A DNA stretch of 64,000 nt from JAJFFW01 sp965263375. GTDB lineage: Bacteria; Pseudomonadota; Alphaproteobacteria; Caulobacterales; Parvularculaceae. Shown one piece after another: positions 35,066-43,659 of the stretch. Numbering within the stretch: position 1 is the first letter of the stretch; every line of letters starts with the position of its first letter. Position numbers and translations under genes: made by a program. A model generated the notes under the pieces. The model was not told the DNA's origin. It saw only the letters and a list, made by a program, of their open reading frames with translations, and searched no databases. Where the stretch lies: contig OZ253669.1 in assembly GCA_965263375.1 (NCBI GenBank), positions 1,178,001 to 1,242,000 of the forward strand, written 5' to 3'.

Positions 35066-37717
35066 ATGAACAGTCATTATGGCGATGCCACAGGGTTAGC
35101 ACTTAGCCGAAATGTTGCTCCAGTGCATTTGCGCGGCGAACAGGCTAGTGAGGAAGTTGAGCTTATTGATAGCTTGCTTGCTGCTAACCGTTTTGATCGC
35201 CCGCTAAAAGAATTATTGCAAGACGCCTTAGAAAAGTTGATCGCTCTAAGCTGGTTTGGTCTATCGTCTAGAGGCGGAATTTTTCTAGCGGAAGAAGGCA
35301 AAGAGGTTCTCAATTTATTTGTTAGCCACAAACTTGACGAACAAATTGTTAAAGTATGTGACCAAGTGGAATTCGGGCATTGTCTTTGTGGACGCGCCGC
35401 GCAAAACGAGCAATCTGTTCACGCAAGCTGTTTTGATGACCGTCATGACACGGTTTTTGACGGAATGAAGTCTTACGCCAAATACAGCGTTCCGATCAAA
35501 CTTAGCGATGAATTTATTGGCGTGCTTGTTGTTTACATGCCATATGGTCATCAAAGAGATGAAAAAGAAATCAAAGTCCTCGAACGATTTTCTCAAACAT
35601 TAGGCTTAATAATATGGGCGCATGGGCGCCAAGAGAAACTTCGCTTTACCAATGACCAGTTGACTGTCGCTCAGTCAGCATCAGATAATATTCTTGGCGC
35701 TATTAATCAGCATACAATCGTTAGCCAAACAACAGCACATGGCGTGATAACAGATGTCAATGAAGCTTTTTGTAAGATCAGCGGATATGCAAAAGAAGAA
35801 CTAATTGGCGCCCCGCATTCAATCGTCAATTCAAAAGTTCATAATTCTGAATTTTGGGAAGATGTTTGGAAAACCATAAAGTCCGGCAAGGCATGGCGCG
35901 GGGAAATCTGTAACCTCGCCAAAGACGGTTCTTACTATTGGGTTGACACCATTCTCATGCCGCTGGTCGGTTCGGATGGGAAGATCGAACGCTTTATTTC
36001 CATCCGCCATGATATTACAAATCAGATGCGTGCAGAAGATGCGCTTTCACGGATGACCCACGTTCTGGACTACTCACAAAATGAGATATCTGTTTTTGAT
36101 GGGGACAGTCTGAAGTTTCTTCTGGTTAACCGGTGCGCCCGTGACAATCTTGGCTATACGTCCGGGGAAATCCAGGATATGGGGCCCGTCGACCTCATCC
36201 CTGATTTAACCGAAGAACGTTTGCGCATGCAGCTTGATACGCTGCGCGCCGGGAAAAGAGCGGCGTTGAAGTTTGAAACAACACAGATCCGCAAAGATGG
36301 GTCCACCTATCCAGCACAAGTCAATATCCATTACGCCCGGTATGAAAAGCCGCCAGTTTTCGTTTCAGTAGCAAGAGATATAACCAACCGTCGCCGTAAA
36401 GATGCGGCGATTAAGAAGCTTGCTTATTATGATCAATTGACGGGGCTCGCCAATCGAACCTTATTGGTGGAGTGTTTGGCGTCAGCGATGAAGACCGCTG
36501 AGGTCACGAATGAGCCCTTACATATGCTGATAATGGATATTGACCAGTTTAAAGAGGTCAATGACACCTTTGGCAATGAATTGGGCGACATGTTCCTTCA
36601 GGAGGTCGCACGGCGATTTGAGGCCGCGTTGCCGGCCGAGCATATTACCGCGCGTATTAACGGGGATGAATTTGTCGCTATTTTCCCAAACATCTCCCAT
36701 ACGGAATTCATAAGCGCCGCTAATGCTTTAAGCACGTCTTTTAACACCCCTTTGGAAGTAAATGGGCGCACGGTCCAGCGGGCCGTCAATATTGGTTGTG
36801 TTTCATATCCAGACTATGGCGGCGATCCTGAAGAATTATTGCGTTATGCAGATATTGCGTTGTGCGCGGCGAAGTTGGAACGGTCCGCGATCATAGAATT
36901 TGAACCTTATATGGCCTTGTCACTCGCCAACCGGCGAAAGCTAAAAGCGCATTTCATTGAAGCTTTGAACAATGATGGTTTCCGGCTTGCCTATCAACCG
37001 TTTGTGGAAATCACCTCCGGCCGCTTAACGGGCGCGGAAGTCCTTTTGCGTTGGACTGATCCAGAGATGGGGAATATCAGCCCTGCAGATATAATCCCGA
37101 TTGTTGAAGAAAACCGTTTAATGTCGCCACTTGGCGACTGGATTATTAATCGGACATGTCGACAAATGCATGACTGGACGCAAGCAGGGGTTCCTTTACC
37201 GGATCGAATATCGATTAATGTTGCTGTCGAACAGATAGAAGACGGCAGTGTTATCGACACAATTGTTAACGCCACAAAGGCTTACGCGATTGATCCGTCC
37301 CGCCTTTCGATAGAGATCACTGAAAACAGCATGATGTCTGATACGGACAGAACCCTTAAAGTTTTAGCTGATCTAAAAAAGCTGGGAGTATCAGTGTCGA
37401 TTGACGATTTTGGCACTGGATACTCATCATTGGCTTATCTGAAGCAATTTGCCGTTGATAAATTAAAGATCGATATTTCTTTTATCCGCGATCTTTTACA
37501 GGAAAAAGCGACAGAACAAATCGTCACCGCGACGATCGCGATGGCGAATGGCCTTGGCTTAGACGTTTTAGCCGAAGGCATCGAGACGGAGGCGCAAGCC
37601 AAACGCGTCGCAGAACTTGGATGCTTTGAAGCGCAGGGATATCTTTATGAAAAACCCTTGTGTGCAGAGGAATTCGCCGAAAAATGGTTGCGCGCGCCCG
37701 GGTTAAGAGCGGGTTAA
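35066..37717 (+). CDS. GAF-PAS-PAS-GGDEF-EAL protein (c-di-GMP signalling)
   Basis: 883 residues, soluble. Order: GAF (about 25-190, CLCGRAAQNEQSVHASCFD), PAS (about 205-325, TDVNEAFCKISGYAKEELIG), a second PAS (about 330-440), GGDEF (about 450-610) and EAL (about 625-875). The cyclase motif reads N532-G-D-E-F in place of GGDEF, so activity is doubtful. The phosphodiesterase motif reads E658-V-L; Glu is kept, as are ITENSMM and DDFGTGYSSLAYL, so hydrolysis of c-di-GMP remains plausible. The GGDEF part may bind GTP as an activator. A BLUF photoreceptor gene follows after 178 bp. Confidence 0.92.
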   Translation: MNSHYGDATGLALSRNVAPVHLRGEQASEEVELIDSLLAANRFDRPLKELLQDALEKLIALSWFGLSSRGGIFLAEEGKEVLNLFVSHKLDEQIVKVCDQVEFGHCLCGRAAQNEQSVHASCFDDRHDTVFDGMKSYAKYSVPIKLSDEFIGVLVVYMPYGHQRDEKEIKVLERFSQTLGLIIWAHGRQEKLRFTNDQLTVAQSASDNILGAINQHTIVSQTTAHGVITDVNEAFCKISGYAKEELIGAPHSIVNSKVHNSEFWEDVWKTIKSGKAWRGEICNLAKDGSYYWVDTILMPLVGSDGKIERFISIRHDITNQMRAEDALSRMTHVLDYSQNEISVFDGDSLKFLLVNRCARDNLGYTSGEIQDMGPVDLIPDLTEERLRMQLDTLRAGKRAALKFETTQIRKDGSTYPAQVNIHYARYEKPPVFVSVARDITNRRRKDAAIKKLAYYDQLTGLANRTLLVECLASAMKTAEVTNEPLHMLIMDIDQFKEVNDTFGNELGDMFLQEVARRFEAALPAEHITARINGDEFVAIFPNISHTEFISAANALSTSFNTPLEVNGRTVQRAVNIGCVSYPDYGGDPEELLRYADIALCAAKLERSAIIEFEPYMALSLANRRKLKAHFIEALNNDGFRLAYQPFVEITSGRLTGAEVLLRWTDPEMGNISPADIIPIVEENRLMSPLGDWIINRTCRQMHDWTQAGVPLPDRISINVAVEQIEDGSVIDTIVNATKAYAIDPSRLSIEITENSMMSDTDRTLKVLADLKKLGVSVSIDDFGTGYSSLAYLKQFAVDKLKIDISFIRDLLQEKATEQIVTATIAMANGLGLDVLAEGIETEAQAKRVAELGCFEAQGYLYEKPLCAEEFAEKWLRAPGLRAG

Positions 37718-37895
37718 CCCATGGCGGGGTGCGCGATTGGGAAATTACGCCTGCTGTGGCCGCAGCACGCAACAAATCTCCGTAGGTCATTTAATAGCCC
37801 TTGGATGACCATTTATGCGCCATCAGTGCGCCTTGTTTCAAATGCACAAGGGTAATCAATAAAATCGAAAACATTTGGGGCGATGATCAATAATT

Positions 37896-38345
37896 ATGTA
37901 TGATAGTGATCAGTCTTTTCAGCTTGAAACTCTTGTTTACGCCAGCACGCCCACACAGGCGATGACGCGGCCTTCACTCTATTCGTTGTTGACGAAGGCG
38001 CGATCGCGCAATCGTCGTTTAGGGATCACCGGCGCGCTTTTATACGCCGATCAGTGTTTTGTTCAGGCCCTTGAGGGACGATCTGAAGACCTTGAAGCTT
38101 TGCTAGAGAATATTTCTGACGATGCGCGCCACCAGGATCTGAGGGTTCTTTACCGCGGCAAGGCGGACGGGCGTAGTTTCCCGCTATGGTCATTAGGGTT
38201 TCCAAATGGGCCATGTGAGTGCGGCAACGTCTTATCTGTCACGAGCCGAGAAGACACGCAAACACAAGGCGAAGCGTTTGGCGCAGAAATTCTTTCAAGC
38301 TTGCGCCGTTTTTACGATGCGACACAGCTAGTGGCCTACGCCTAA
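37896..38345 (+). CDS. BLUF domain blue-light photoreceptor
   Basis: 149 residues: a single BLUF domain (about 10-102) and a short helical tail. Flavin-site residues are present at the spacing of known BLUF proteins: Tyr15 (LVYAS), Asn39 (RNRRLGITG), Gln57 (CFVQALEG) and Trp98 (PLWSLGF). The Met usually two residues after the Trp (Met93 of Slr1694) is Leu100 here. Short BLUF proteins signal by binding partners. The GGDEF-EAL gene just upstream is an obvious candidate, as c-di-GMP enzymes are common BLUF outputs. Its stop overlaps the convergent SDR gene by 4 bp. Confidence 0.92.
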   Translation: MYDSDQSFQLETLVYASTPTQAMTRPSLYSLLTKARSRNRRLGITGALLYADQCFVQALEGRSEDLEALLENISDDARHQDLRVLYRGKADGRSFPLWSLGFPNGPCECGNVLSVTSREDTQTQGEAFGAEILSSLRRFYDATQLVAYA

Positions 38346-39244
38346 GATTCGTGCTTTTCTGCTTCAAAAATAGCCTTCAGCCCGTCGCGATAGGTTGGAT
38401 GGGCAAGCGCGAGCCCTAATGCGGTTTTCATCAGTGTGTTTTGGACGCGCTTATTGTCTTGATAGAAACTTCTTCCCATTTCAGAAAGCTCCGCTTCTTC
38501 CAGGGGGACAAGCGGGGGAACAGGGGCGCCGAGCAGGATGCAGGCATATTCAATCACATCCTGGGGCGGGGCGGGCTCATCATCAGCGATATTGAAAAGA
38601 TCACCCGCGGCGGGGTTATTGAGGCTGGCGTGCAGCGCCGCCGCGATATCATCCACATGGGCGCGGCTAAACATTTGACCTTCCTTAAGGACTCGCCTTG
38701 CTTTTCCAGCGCGCACTGTATCCAGCGCAGAACGGCCAGGTCCATAAATACCCGGAAGGCGGAATGTAATGACCGGCAATGAGTGGGCGACCCCGAAGGA
38801 GACCCAGTCCGCTTCCGCCTTTACCCGGCGTTTCGCGCGAGGGGTGGAGGGGTAGAGCATCGCCTCTTCGTCGACCCATTCGCCCTTATGGTCGCCATAA
38901 ACACCATTGGTAGAAAGATAGCCGATCCACGTTAGCGCCTGGCCGCGGTCTTTGATGGCATCACCAAAGGCCGAATAAGCGGGGCAAACCTGTTCGCCTG
39001 GCGGGGTTGAGATTAAAATGGCGGTTGCGTCTTTAACGGCGTGTATCGGCGCTTTTGCGTTGTGCGGGTCCCACAACAGGGGGGCAATGCCCATGGCTTT
39101 AAGGGCTTGCGCTTTTTCTTCTGATCGCGTCGTGCCGATGACCCGCCAGCCATCTTTTATAAGGCGCGCGGCAAAGGCCTGGGCGGTGTACCCACAGCCA
39201 AGGCAAAGAAGGGTTTTGGGCTCTTTTAATGTCTCTTCCGTCAT
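38342..39244 (-). CDS. NAD(P)-dependent epimerase/dehydratase-like SDR (YeeZ type)
   Basis: 300 residues of the extended or atypical SDR class. The N-terminal site reads LLCLGCGYTAQAFAARL, a GxGxxA-type dinucleotide fold, and TFRLPGIYGPGRSALD follows later. YLSTNGVYGDHKGEWVDEE is the family's active-site strand; the usual YxxxK is not clear, as in YeeZ-like proteins. The substrate is unknown. Proteins of this type have been tied to sugar-nucleotide or stress metabolism without firm proof. Confidence 0.8.
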   Translation of the reverse strand: MTEETLKEPKTLLCLGCGYTAQAFAARLIKDGWRVIGTTRSEEKAQALKAMGIAPLLWDPHNAKAPIHAVKDATAILISTPPGEQVCPAYSAFGDAIKDRGQALTWIGYLSTNGVYGDHKGEWVDEEAMLYPSTPRAKRRVKAEADWVSFGVAHSLPVITFRLPGIYGPGRSALDTVRAGKARRVLKEGQMFSRAHVDDIAAALHASLNNPAAGDLFNIADDEPAPPQDVIEYACILLGAPVPPLVPLEEAELSEMGRSFYQDNKRVQNTLMKTALGLALAHPTYRDGLKAIFEAEKHES

Positions 39245-39308
39245 GGCCCTTGTTTGGCGGAGGGAAAGGGGCGTGTCAAACTATTGCGGTCATATGATTA
39301 CCGCCGCC

Positions 39309-40076
39309 CTATGCACTGTTCCACCAGGCGACGTCGGAGTATGAGCGCAGGTCAAGCTCATGTGTCCAGCTTGATCGGTGTTGATGGGCGATATGGTAAT
39401 ATGTCTGCGCCATTTCTTCTGGCAGCAAAAGGCCGTCGTTGGCGCCTTTTGTGTTGCGTAATTCTGAAAAGCGTTCCGGACCCAACATTTTCCCTAATGT
39501 GTCGGGCGCATCGACCATGCCGTCGACAAGGATATGCGCCACGTGGATGCCTTTGGCGGAATATTGCGCATTTAGAGTTTGACAGAGCATGCGGCGCCCG
39601 CCCATTGCGGCGGCGTGGGAGTGTTGGCCCGCATTTCCGCGCACCGCAGCGGTGGCGGATGTAACGAGCAAGGCGCCGCCGCCGCGTTCTTCCATAAGGG
39701 GGAAAACAGATTTGGCCAGTCTAAACAGTCCGTATGTCGCAAGCCGCCACCCCATTTCAAATGCGCGATAGCTTGTGTCAGAAAGAGTTCGATCGCCGAT
39801 TTGCGCGCCAAGGTTATAAAGGACAACTTTTATCGGGCCGATGCTTTCTTCAACGGAGGCGACGCAATCTTCTATCGCACTCTCTTCAGCCGCGTTTATT
39901 AATTTGCCCGTCGCATCACCCCCATCCGCTTTGATGGCGGCGACGAGTTTTTCAAGGCCTTCTTGATTGCTGCGTCGACAAAGAACCGCGTGGTACCCTT
40001 CGTGAGCGAACTTTCGGCCTACGGATCCGCCAATACCGGCCCCGGCGCCAATCACAAGACAAACAGGCTTTAACAT
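39309..40076 (-). CDS. Classical-fold SDR protein lacking the catalytic Tyr and Lys
   Basis: 255 residues from the ATG at 40076 (MLKPVCLVIGAGAGIG); the frame is open 23 codons further. The cofactor site is GAGAGIGGSVG. Ser140 is present (LLVTSATAAV), but the YxxxK position reads His154-Ala-Ala-Ala-Met158, so both catalytic residues of classical SDRs are replaced. GIHVAHILVDGMVD and the C-terminal block place it in a proteobacterial SDR subgroup of unknown role. It may bind NAD(P) without redox activity or use a different mechanism. The gene is divergent from the isomerase gene. Confidence 0.82.
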   Translation of the reverse strand: MLKPVCLVIGAGAGIGGSVGRKFAHEGYHAVLCRRSNQEGLEKLVAAIKADGGDATGKLINAAEESAIEDCVASVEESIGPIKVVLYNLGAQIGDRTLSDTSYRAFEMGWRLATYGLFRLAKSVFPLMEERGGGALLVTSATAAVRGNAGQHSHAAAMGGRRMLCQTLNAQYSAKGIHVAHILVDGMVDAPDTLGKMLGPERFSELRNTKGANDGLLLPEEMAQTYYHIAHQHRSSWTHELDLRSYSDVAWWNSA

Positions 40077-40240
40077 GATCCTCCCGTCGCAAGGTGCTTT
40101 TAGTTGTGGCGAAAAACTATAAAAGGGGATAGCGTTAAAACGCAATGAAACATAACAGTCGTTGGGAAAAAGAGACGTTATATTGCCTTTATCAGCGACT
40201 TAATTTGCGTCCAGTTTCAAGGTGTTAAGAGGAGGTGTTT

Positions 40241-40849
40241 ATGCCAGCCATTATTGATTTCATTTTCGACTTTGGCAGCCCCAATGCATATTTTTCTTAT
40301 AAAATTTTGCCGTCAATTGCGGCGCGTACGGGCGCTGAAATTCATATGAACCCCTGTCTTATCGGCGGCATTTTTAAAGCTACCGGCAATAAGCCGCCAG
40401 TGGTCGCTTTTGGCGGAGTGAAGGGGAAATTAGCCTACGAACAACTTGAAATTATGCGTTTTATTGAAAAACACGGGCTCCATGAGTTCACTTTTAATCC
40501 GCACTTTCCGGTCAACACATTGCTTATGATGCGCGGCGCCGTCGCCATGCAGATGGAAGGGGCGTTTGATGACTATGTTGAAGCTGGCTTTCGGTGCATG
40601 TGGGAAGAGGGCCTTAAGATGGATGACCCTGAAGTTTTTGTAGAGGCTTTGACTCAAGCTGGGTTAGACGGCGCCGCTATTTTAGAGCGAACCCAGGAGC
40701 CGGAAGTCAAACAACAATTGATGAAAAACACTGAGGATGCGGTCAGCCGCGGCGTCTTTGGCGCGCCGACCTTTTTTGTTGGCGATGAAATGTTCTTTGG
40801 TAAAGACCGTCTTCAACAAGTGGAAGAAGAGGCGGCGAAGCAGCGCTAA
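40241..40849 (+). CDS. 2-hydroxychromene-2-carboxylate isomerase family (DsbA-fold) protein
   Basis: 202 residues from the ATG at 40241, which follows a strong AGGAGG. The family pattern is clear: DFIFDFGSPNAYFSYKILP at the N-terminus with the GSH-contacting Ser, and GVFGAPTFFVGDEMFFGKDRL near the end. It is a kappa-class glutathione-transferase-like thioredoxin fold. The named reaction belongs to naphthalene breakdown, but most homologues in marine bacteria act on unknown substrates, and no aromatic-degradation genes lie nearby. Confidence 0.9.
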   Translation: MPAIIDFIFDFGSPNAYFSYKILPSIAARTGAEIHMNPCLIGGIFKATGNKPPVVAFGGVKGKLAYEQLEIMRFIEKHGLHEFTFNPHFPVNTLLMMRGAVAMQMEGAFDDYVEAGFRCMWEEGLKMDDPEVFVEALTQAGLDGAAILERTQEPEVKQQLMKNTEDAVSRGVFGAPTFFVGDEMFFGKDRLQQVEEEAAKQR

Positions 40850-40938
40850 AGTTCTGGTCATTGTAAGAAAATCATTTTTACAGTTTGCAGCCTTGGCGCA
40901 GCTGTTAGTATGCTGCTCCTTTATTTCTTGGTTAGAGT

Positions 40939-41481
40939 ATGCATCGATTATTTGTTGCTTTATCTTTGCCGGAGGTGGTGGCGGATGCGCTGTTGCCAAT
41001 GCAAGGGGGCGTGGACGGCGCTGCTTGGCGCCCTGTTGATAACTTCCACCTGACGCTGCAATTTATTGGCTCTGTTGACCGGCGCGCATTAGATGAGGTT
41101 GCGAGCGCTTTAGGGGGAATAAGCGCCCCTTGTTTTGACCTGACACTTTCCGGGTGCGGCTTTTTTGGCGGCCGCAAGCCCCGAGCCCTTTGGGCGGGGG
41201 CTGTTTCATCTGCGCCCCTCGATCACTTACAGGCAAAGGTTGAGACGGCGCTGCGCAATATTGGGTTAAAATTAGAAAACCGAAAATATATACCCCATAT
41301 TACCTTGGCCTATCTAAAAGGGGTGCGTGAGGATGTCGTCGCCACCTATTGTGCGCGGCATAATTTATTCTCATGCGGACCGTTTCGCGTCGGCGCTTTT
41401 CATCTCTACGAATCTCACCTTGGCGGTCAAGGCTCTCACTATGAGATATTGGAGAGCTATTTTTTAGCGCCGGATAAATGA
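40939..41481 (+). CDS. thpR: RNA 2',3'-cyclic phosphodiesterase
   Basis: 180 residues with the two HxTx motifs of the 2H phosphoesterase fold: His-Leu-Thr-Leu in DNFHLTLQFIG and His-Ile-Thr-Leu in YIPHITLAYLKG. It opens MHRLFVALSLPE, as ThpR/LigT proteins do. The enzyme hydrolyses 2',3'-cyclic phosphate ends to 2'-phosphates and was first known as a tRNA 2'-5' ligase. Its 3' end overlaps the convergent phosphatase gene by 25 bp. Confidence 0.93.
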   Translation: MHRLFVALSLPEVVADALLPMQGGVDGAAWRPVDNFHLTLQFIGSVDRRALDEVASALGGISAPCFDLTLSGCGFFGGRKPRALWAGAVSSAPLDHLQAKVETALRNIGLKLENRKYIPHITLAYLKGVREDVVATYCARHNLFSCGPFRVGAFHLYESHLGGQGSHYEILESYFLAPDK

Positions 41482-41921
41482 TCAAGGAAACCGGCCGCAC
41501 CGCGTTCTACAAGATCGAGCACCTGTTCAAACCCGTCCGGGCCGCCATAATAGGGGTCCGGCGTTTCGCGAATGTCGCCGCCCGCATGATCAAGGAAAAG
41601 CTTGATCGCGCATTCCTTATTGGGCGGCGCCATGTCGATAAGGTCCGCGTGGTTGCTGGCGTCCATAGCGAGCAGAAAATCGAATTCATAAAAATCAGAC
41701 AGCGCAACCTGGCGGGCGCGTTGTGCGCTGATATCAATTTTCCTCGCCCGCGCGGCGGCGATCATACGTTTGTCCGGCGGCGAGCCTGCGTGCCAGGCGC
41801 CTGTTCCAGCCGAATCAATTGTTAATTCCAGACCGCGGGCAAGCGATTGCGCCCGCAACACGCCTTCAGCGGCGGGGGAGCGACAGATATTGCCAAGACA
41901 GACGCAAAGTATTTTAGTCAT
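41457..41921 (-). CDS. Low-molecular-weight protein-tyrosine phosphatase
   Basis: 154 residues. The P-loop C(x)5R is CLGNICRS with nucleophile Cys8 and Arg14, and the general acid lies in DPYYGG. The family covers Wzb-type phosphatases that control capsule kinases, and others with metabolic roles. No tyrosine kinase is adjacent, so the target is unknown. Confidence 0.93.
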   Translation of the reverse strand: MTKILCVCLGNICRSPAAEGVLRAQSLARGLELTIDSAGTGAWHAGSPPDKRMIAAARARKIDISAQRARQVALSDFYEFDFLLAMDASNHADLIDMAPPNKECAIKLFLDHAGGDIRETPDPYYGGPDGFEQVLDLVERGAAGFLDHLSGAKK

Positions 41922-41991
41922 GTTTTATGGCTAGCGCTGAGTTGCATGATCGTCAATTACCGAGTGAACCGAGCTAAGGAATAGCGCCCTT

Positions 41992-42702
41992 ATGAGCAAG
42001 AATATCGTAATATTAACCGGCGCGGGCATTTCTGCGGAAAGCGGCGTTTCTACTTTCCGCGATCCAGATGGCGTTTGGTCAAAGGTCGACTACCGTGAGG
42101 TTGCGACGCCGGAAGGTTTCGCCGCTGATCCTGAAAAGGTCCATGGCTTTTATAACGCCAGAAGGGCGGGGCTTAGCAGCGTTCAGCCTAACAAAGCTCA
42201 TCGTGCTTTGGCAAAGCTTGAGATGGGGCTCGCCGCAAAAGGCGGCCTGCTTACGTTAATTACTCAAAATGTCGATGATCTGCATGAGCGTGCGGGGTCG
42301 AAAAATATGATTGCAATGCATGGGGAGCTTTCAAAGGCGCGTTGCGGCGAATGCGGAACGGTTCTTTCTTGGCATGGGGATTTGAGCTTAGAAACAAAAT
42401 GCGACGCCTGCGGGCATGTTGGCGCTATGCGTCCCCATGTCGTTTGGTTTGGCGAGACGCCCATGTATATGGATGAGATCGCGGACGCAATGATGGAGGC
42501 TGATCTTTTTGCTTCTATTGGAACGTCAGGTTCGGTCTATCCTGCTGCTGGTCTTGTGGGGGAGGCGCAGTCCCTCGGTGTTCCGACGATTGAGCTTAAT
42601 CTGGAGCCGTCTGAAAACGCCGCCCTGTTTAATGAGGGGCGCTACGGCAAAGCCGGGGAAATTGTTCCGCTTTGGGTTGATGAGATTCTGGGCGGGGCTT
42701 GA
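41992..42702 (+). CDS. cobB: NAD-dependent protein deacylase (sirtuin, CobB)
   Basis: 236 residues. NAD site TGAGISAESGVSTFR, LITQNVDDLHERAG, catalytic His in IAMHGEL, zinc Cys pairs CGEC and CDAC, and IGTSGSVYPAA. Tyr54 and Arg57 in FYNARR form the YxxR motif of class III sirtuins, which favour succinyl and malonyl lysine as well as acetyl lysine. It has the typical length of bacterial CobB without an N-terminal extension. Confidence 0.94.
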   Translation: MSKNIVILTGAGISAESGVSTFRDPDGVWSKVDYREVATPEGFAADPEKVHGFYNARRAGLSSVQPNKAHRALAKLEMGLAAKGGLLTLITQNVDDLHERAGSKNMIAMHGELSKARCGECGTVLSWHGDLSLETKCDACGHVGAMRPHVVWFGETPMYMDEIADAMMEADLFASIGTSGSVYPAAGLVGEAQSLGVPTIELNLEPSENAALFNEGRYGKAGEIVPLWVDEILGGA

Positions 42703-42992
42703 CGCTATCGATGATTTTTTGAGATCAATTGATCGTGATGGGACCGTTGATGGCGGCGCCTTAATGAATAGGCTTCATTTTATTTGTTCGTATAAAGATA
42801 CATTGGATTCCTGTGTTTTGCTGGTAAGGCTTGATGGCAAGCTGAATTACTGACGCTTGATGGGCTTTCACCCTGAGCGGCTTTTGGAAAATGCTTGATA
42901 AAATATGAGTTTTTGCGCCAGCGTTAACCAATTAGGGCTTGCAAAGATGATGCGAACAGCCCAAAGTGTACACTAATGTTCAATCAAACGAG
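42703..42992. other. Intergenic stretch leading into the 25-residue ORF
   Basis: No convincing gene. It holds a perfect 10-bp palindrome AGTGTACACT at 42965-42974 and a GGGCTTGC/GCGA-AGCCC repeat at about 42933-42962, either of which could belong to the promoter or leader of the small ORF downstream. Confidence 0.4.
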
Positions 42993-43004
42993 AGGAGGTG
43001 ATCC
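42993..43004 (+). promoter_or_regulatory. Twelve-nucleotide Shine-Dalgarno sequence
   Basis: AGGAGGTGATCC is complementary over all 12 nt to the conserved 3' end of 16S rRNA (GGATCACCTCCT). The GGAGG core ends 7 nt before the ATG at 43006, a good distance. Most SD sequences in this window pair over 4-6 nt. Confidence 0.75.
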
Positions 43005-43005
43005 G

Positions 43006-43083
43006 ATGTCGAGTGATTTCTTAAAGCCAATGAGGTTTATCGGGAATGTACACGGTGCGGAGCAGCCTCTCGCCGCGTCATAA
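43006..43083 (+). CDS. Small ORF of 25 residues behind an extended Shine-Dalgarno
   Basis: It runs from an ATG to TAA and starts MSSDFLKPMRF; the remainder is GNVHGAEQPLAAS. No membrane segment, Cys or signal is present. The support is the ribosome-binding site, its isolation in a 660-bp gap, and a terminator 112 bp downstream, which together outline an mRNA of about 250 nt. It could be a genuine micro-protein, a leader peptide or the decoy ORF of a regulatory RNA. I do not recognise the family. Confidence 0.5.
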   Translation: MSSDFLKPMRFIGNVHGAEQPLAAS

Positions 43084-43194
43084 TCGATTGACGAGTTTTT
43101 GATTGCGAAATTAATCGTCAGTTCAAGCTTGTTGCAGCTATCACGCTGAAAAACCCAAGGTTGAAGAATTCACGAACGCTTTTTTTTTTAGCGT

Positions 43195-43227
43195 GGGCCG
43201 CTCACTATGGGCGGCCCTTTCGTTTTT
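43195..43227 (+). terminator. Intrinsic terminator of the small-ORF transcript
   Basis: GGGCCGC and GCGGCCC form a perfect 7-bp stem with a 9-nt loop, followed by TTTCGTTTTT. Just before it ACGCT-T9-AGCGT forms a second short repeat. No other plus-strand gene lies between cobB and here. Confidence 0.85.
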
Positions 43228-43365
43228 CTATTGGAAGACATGTTTTTCCCATAGCTTGAGTTTTCATCAATCGTTGAAGTGAGTTTTTGAAAAGCTGGAT
43301 TTTGTTGTAAAATCGCGAGTCTGTTCTCTCTATGGGGGAGGGCTGCTCTATTTTTGGAGGACCTA

Positions 43366-43659
43366 ATGGTTGAACAGCTGGATTCGCAGGCACGAAAGCA
43401 ATTCTTTGAGGCGTATTCCGATTGGCGCCCAGTTGAAGGGCGAGACGCTGCTCAACGGCGGTTCGTCTTTGCGGATTTTAACGAAGCCTGGGGCTTTATG
43501 ACCAAGGTTGCACTCGCGGCGGAAAAGGCCGATCACCACCCTGAGTGGAGTAATGTTTATAATAAAGTGACGATCACGCTAACGACCCATGACGCAGGGG
43601 GGCTTTCGCATAAAGATGTTGCGCTCGCCAAGTTTATAGAAGCGTTGGCGGCGCGTTAG
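43366..43659 (+). CDS. phhB: 4a-hydroxytetrahydrobiopterin dehydratase
   Basis: 97 residues from the ATG at 43366, 7 nt after GGAGGA; the frame opens at a TTG 12 nt earlier. The signature EKADHHPEWSNVYNKV contains the catalytic His pair and Pro, and LSHKDVALAKFIEALA closes the fold. The enzyme (PCD/DCoH) recycles the pterin cofactor of phenylalanine hydroxylase; phhA is not in the window. Many alphaproteobacteria carry it next to housekeeping genes, where it may remove damaged pterins. Confidence 0.94.
   Translation: MVEQLDSQARKQFFEAYSDWRPVEGRDAAQRRFVFADFNEAWGFMTKVALAAEKADHHPEWSNVYNKVTITLTTHDAGGLSHKDVALAKFIEALAAR

Noticed and set aside
42509..42853. ORF running out of cobB into the downstream gap
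   Set aside because: Most of it overlaps cobB in another frame, and the remaining part shows no SD or protein-like conservation.
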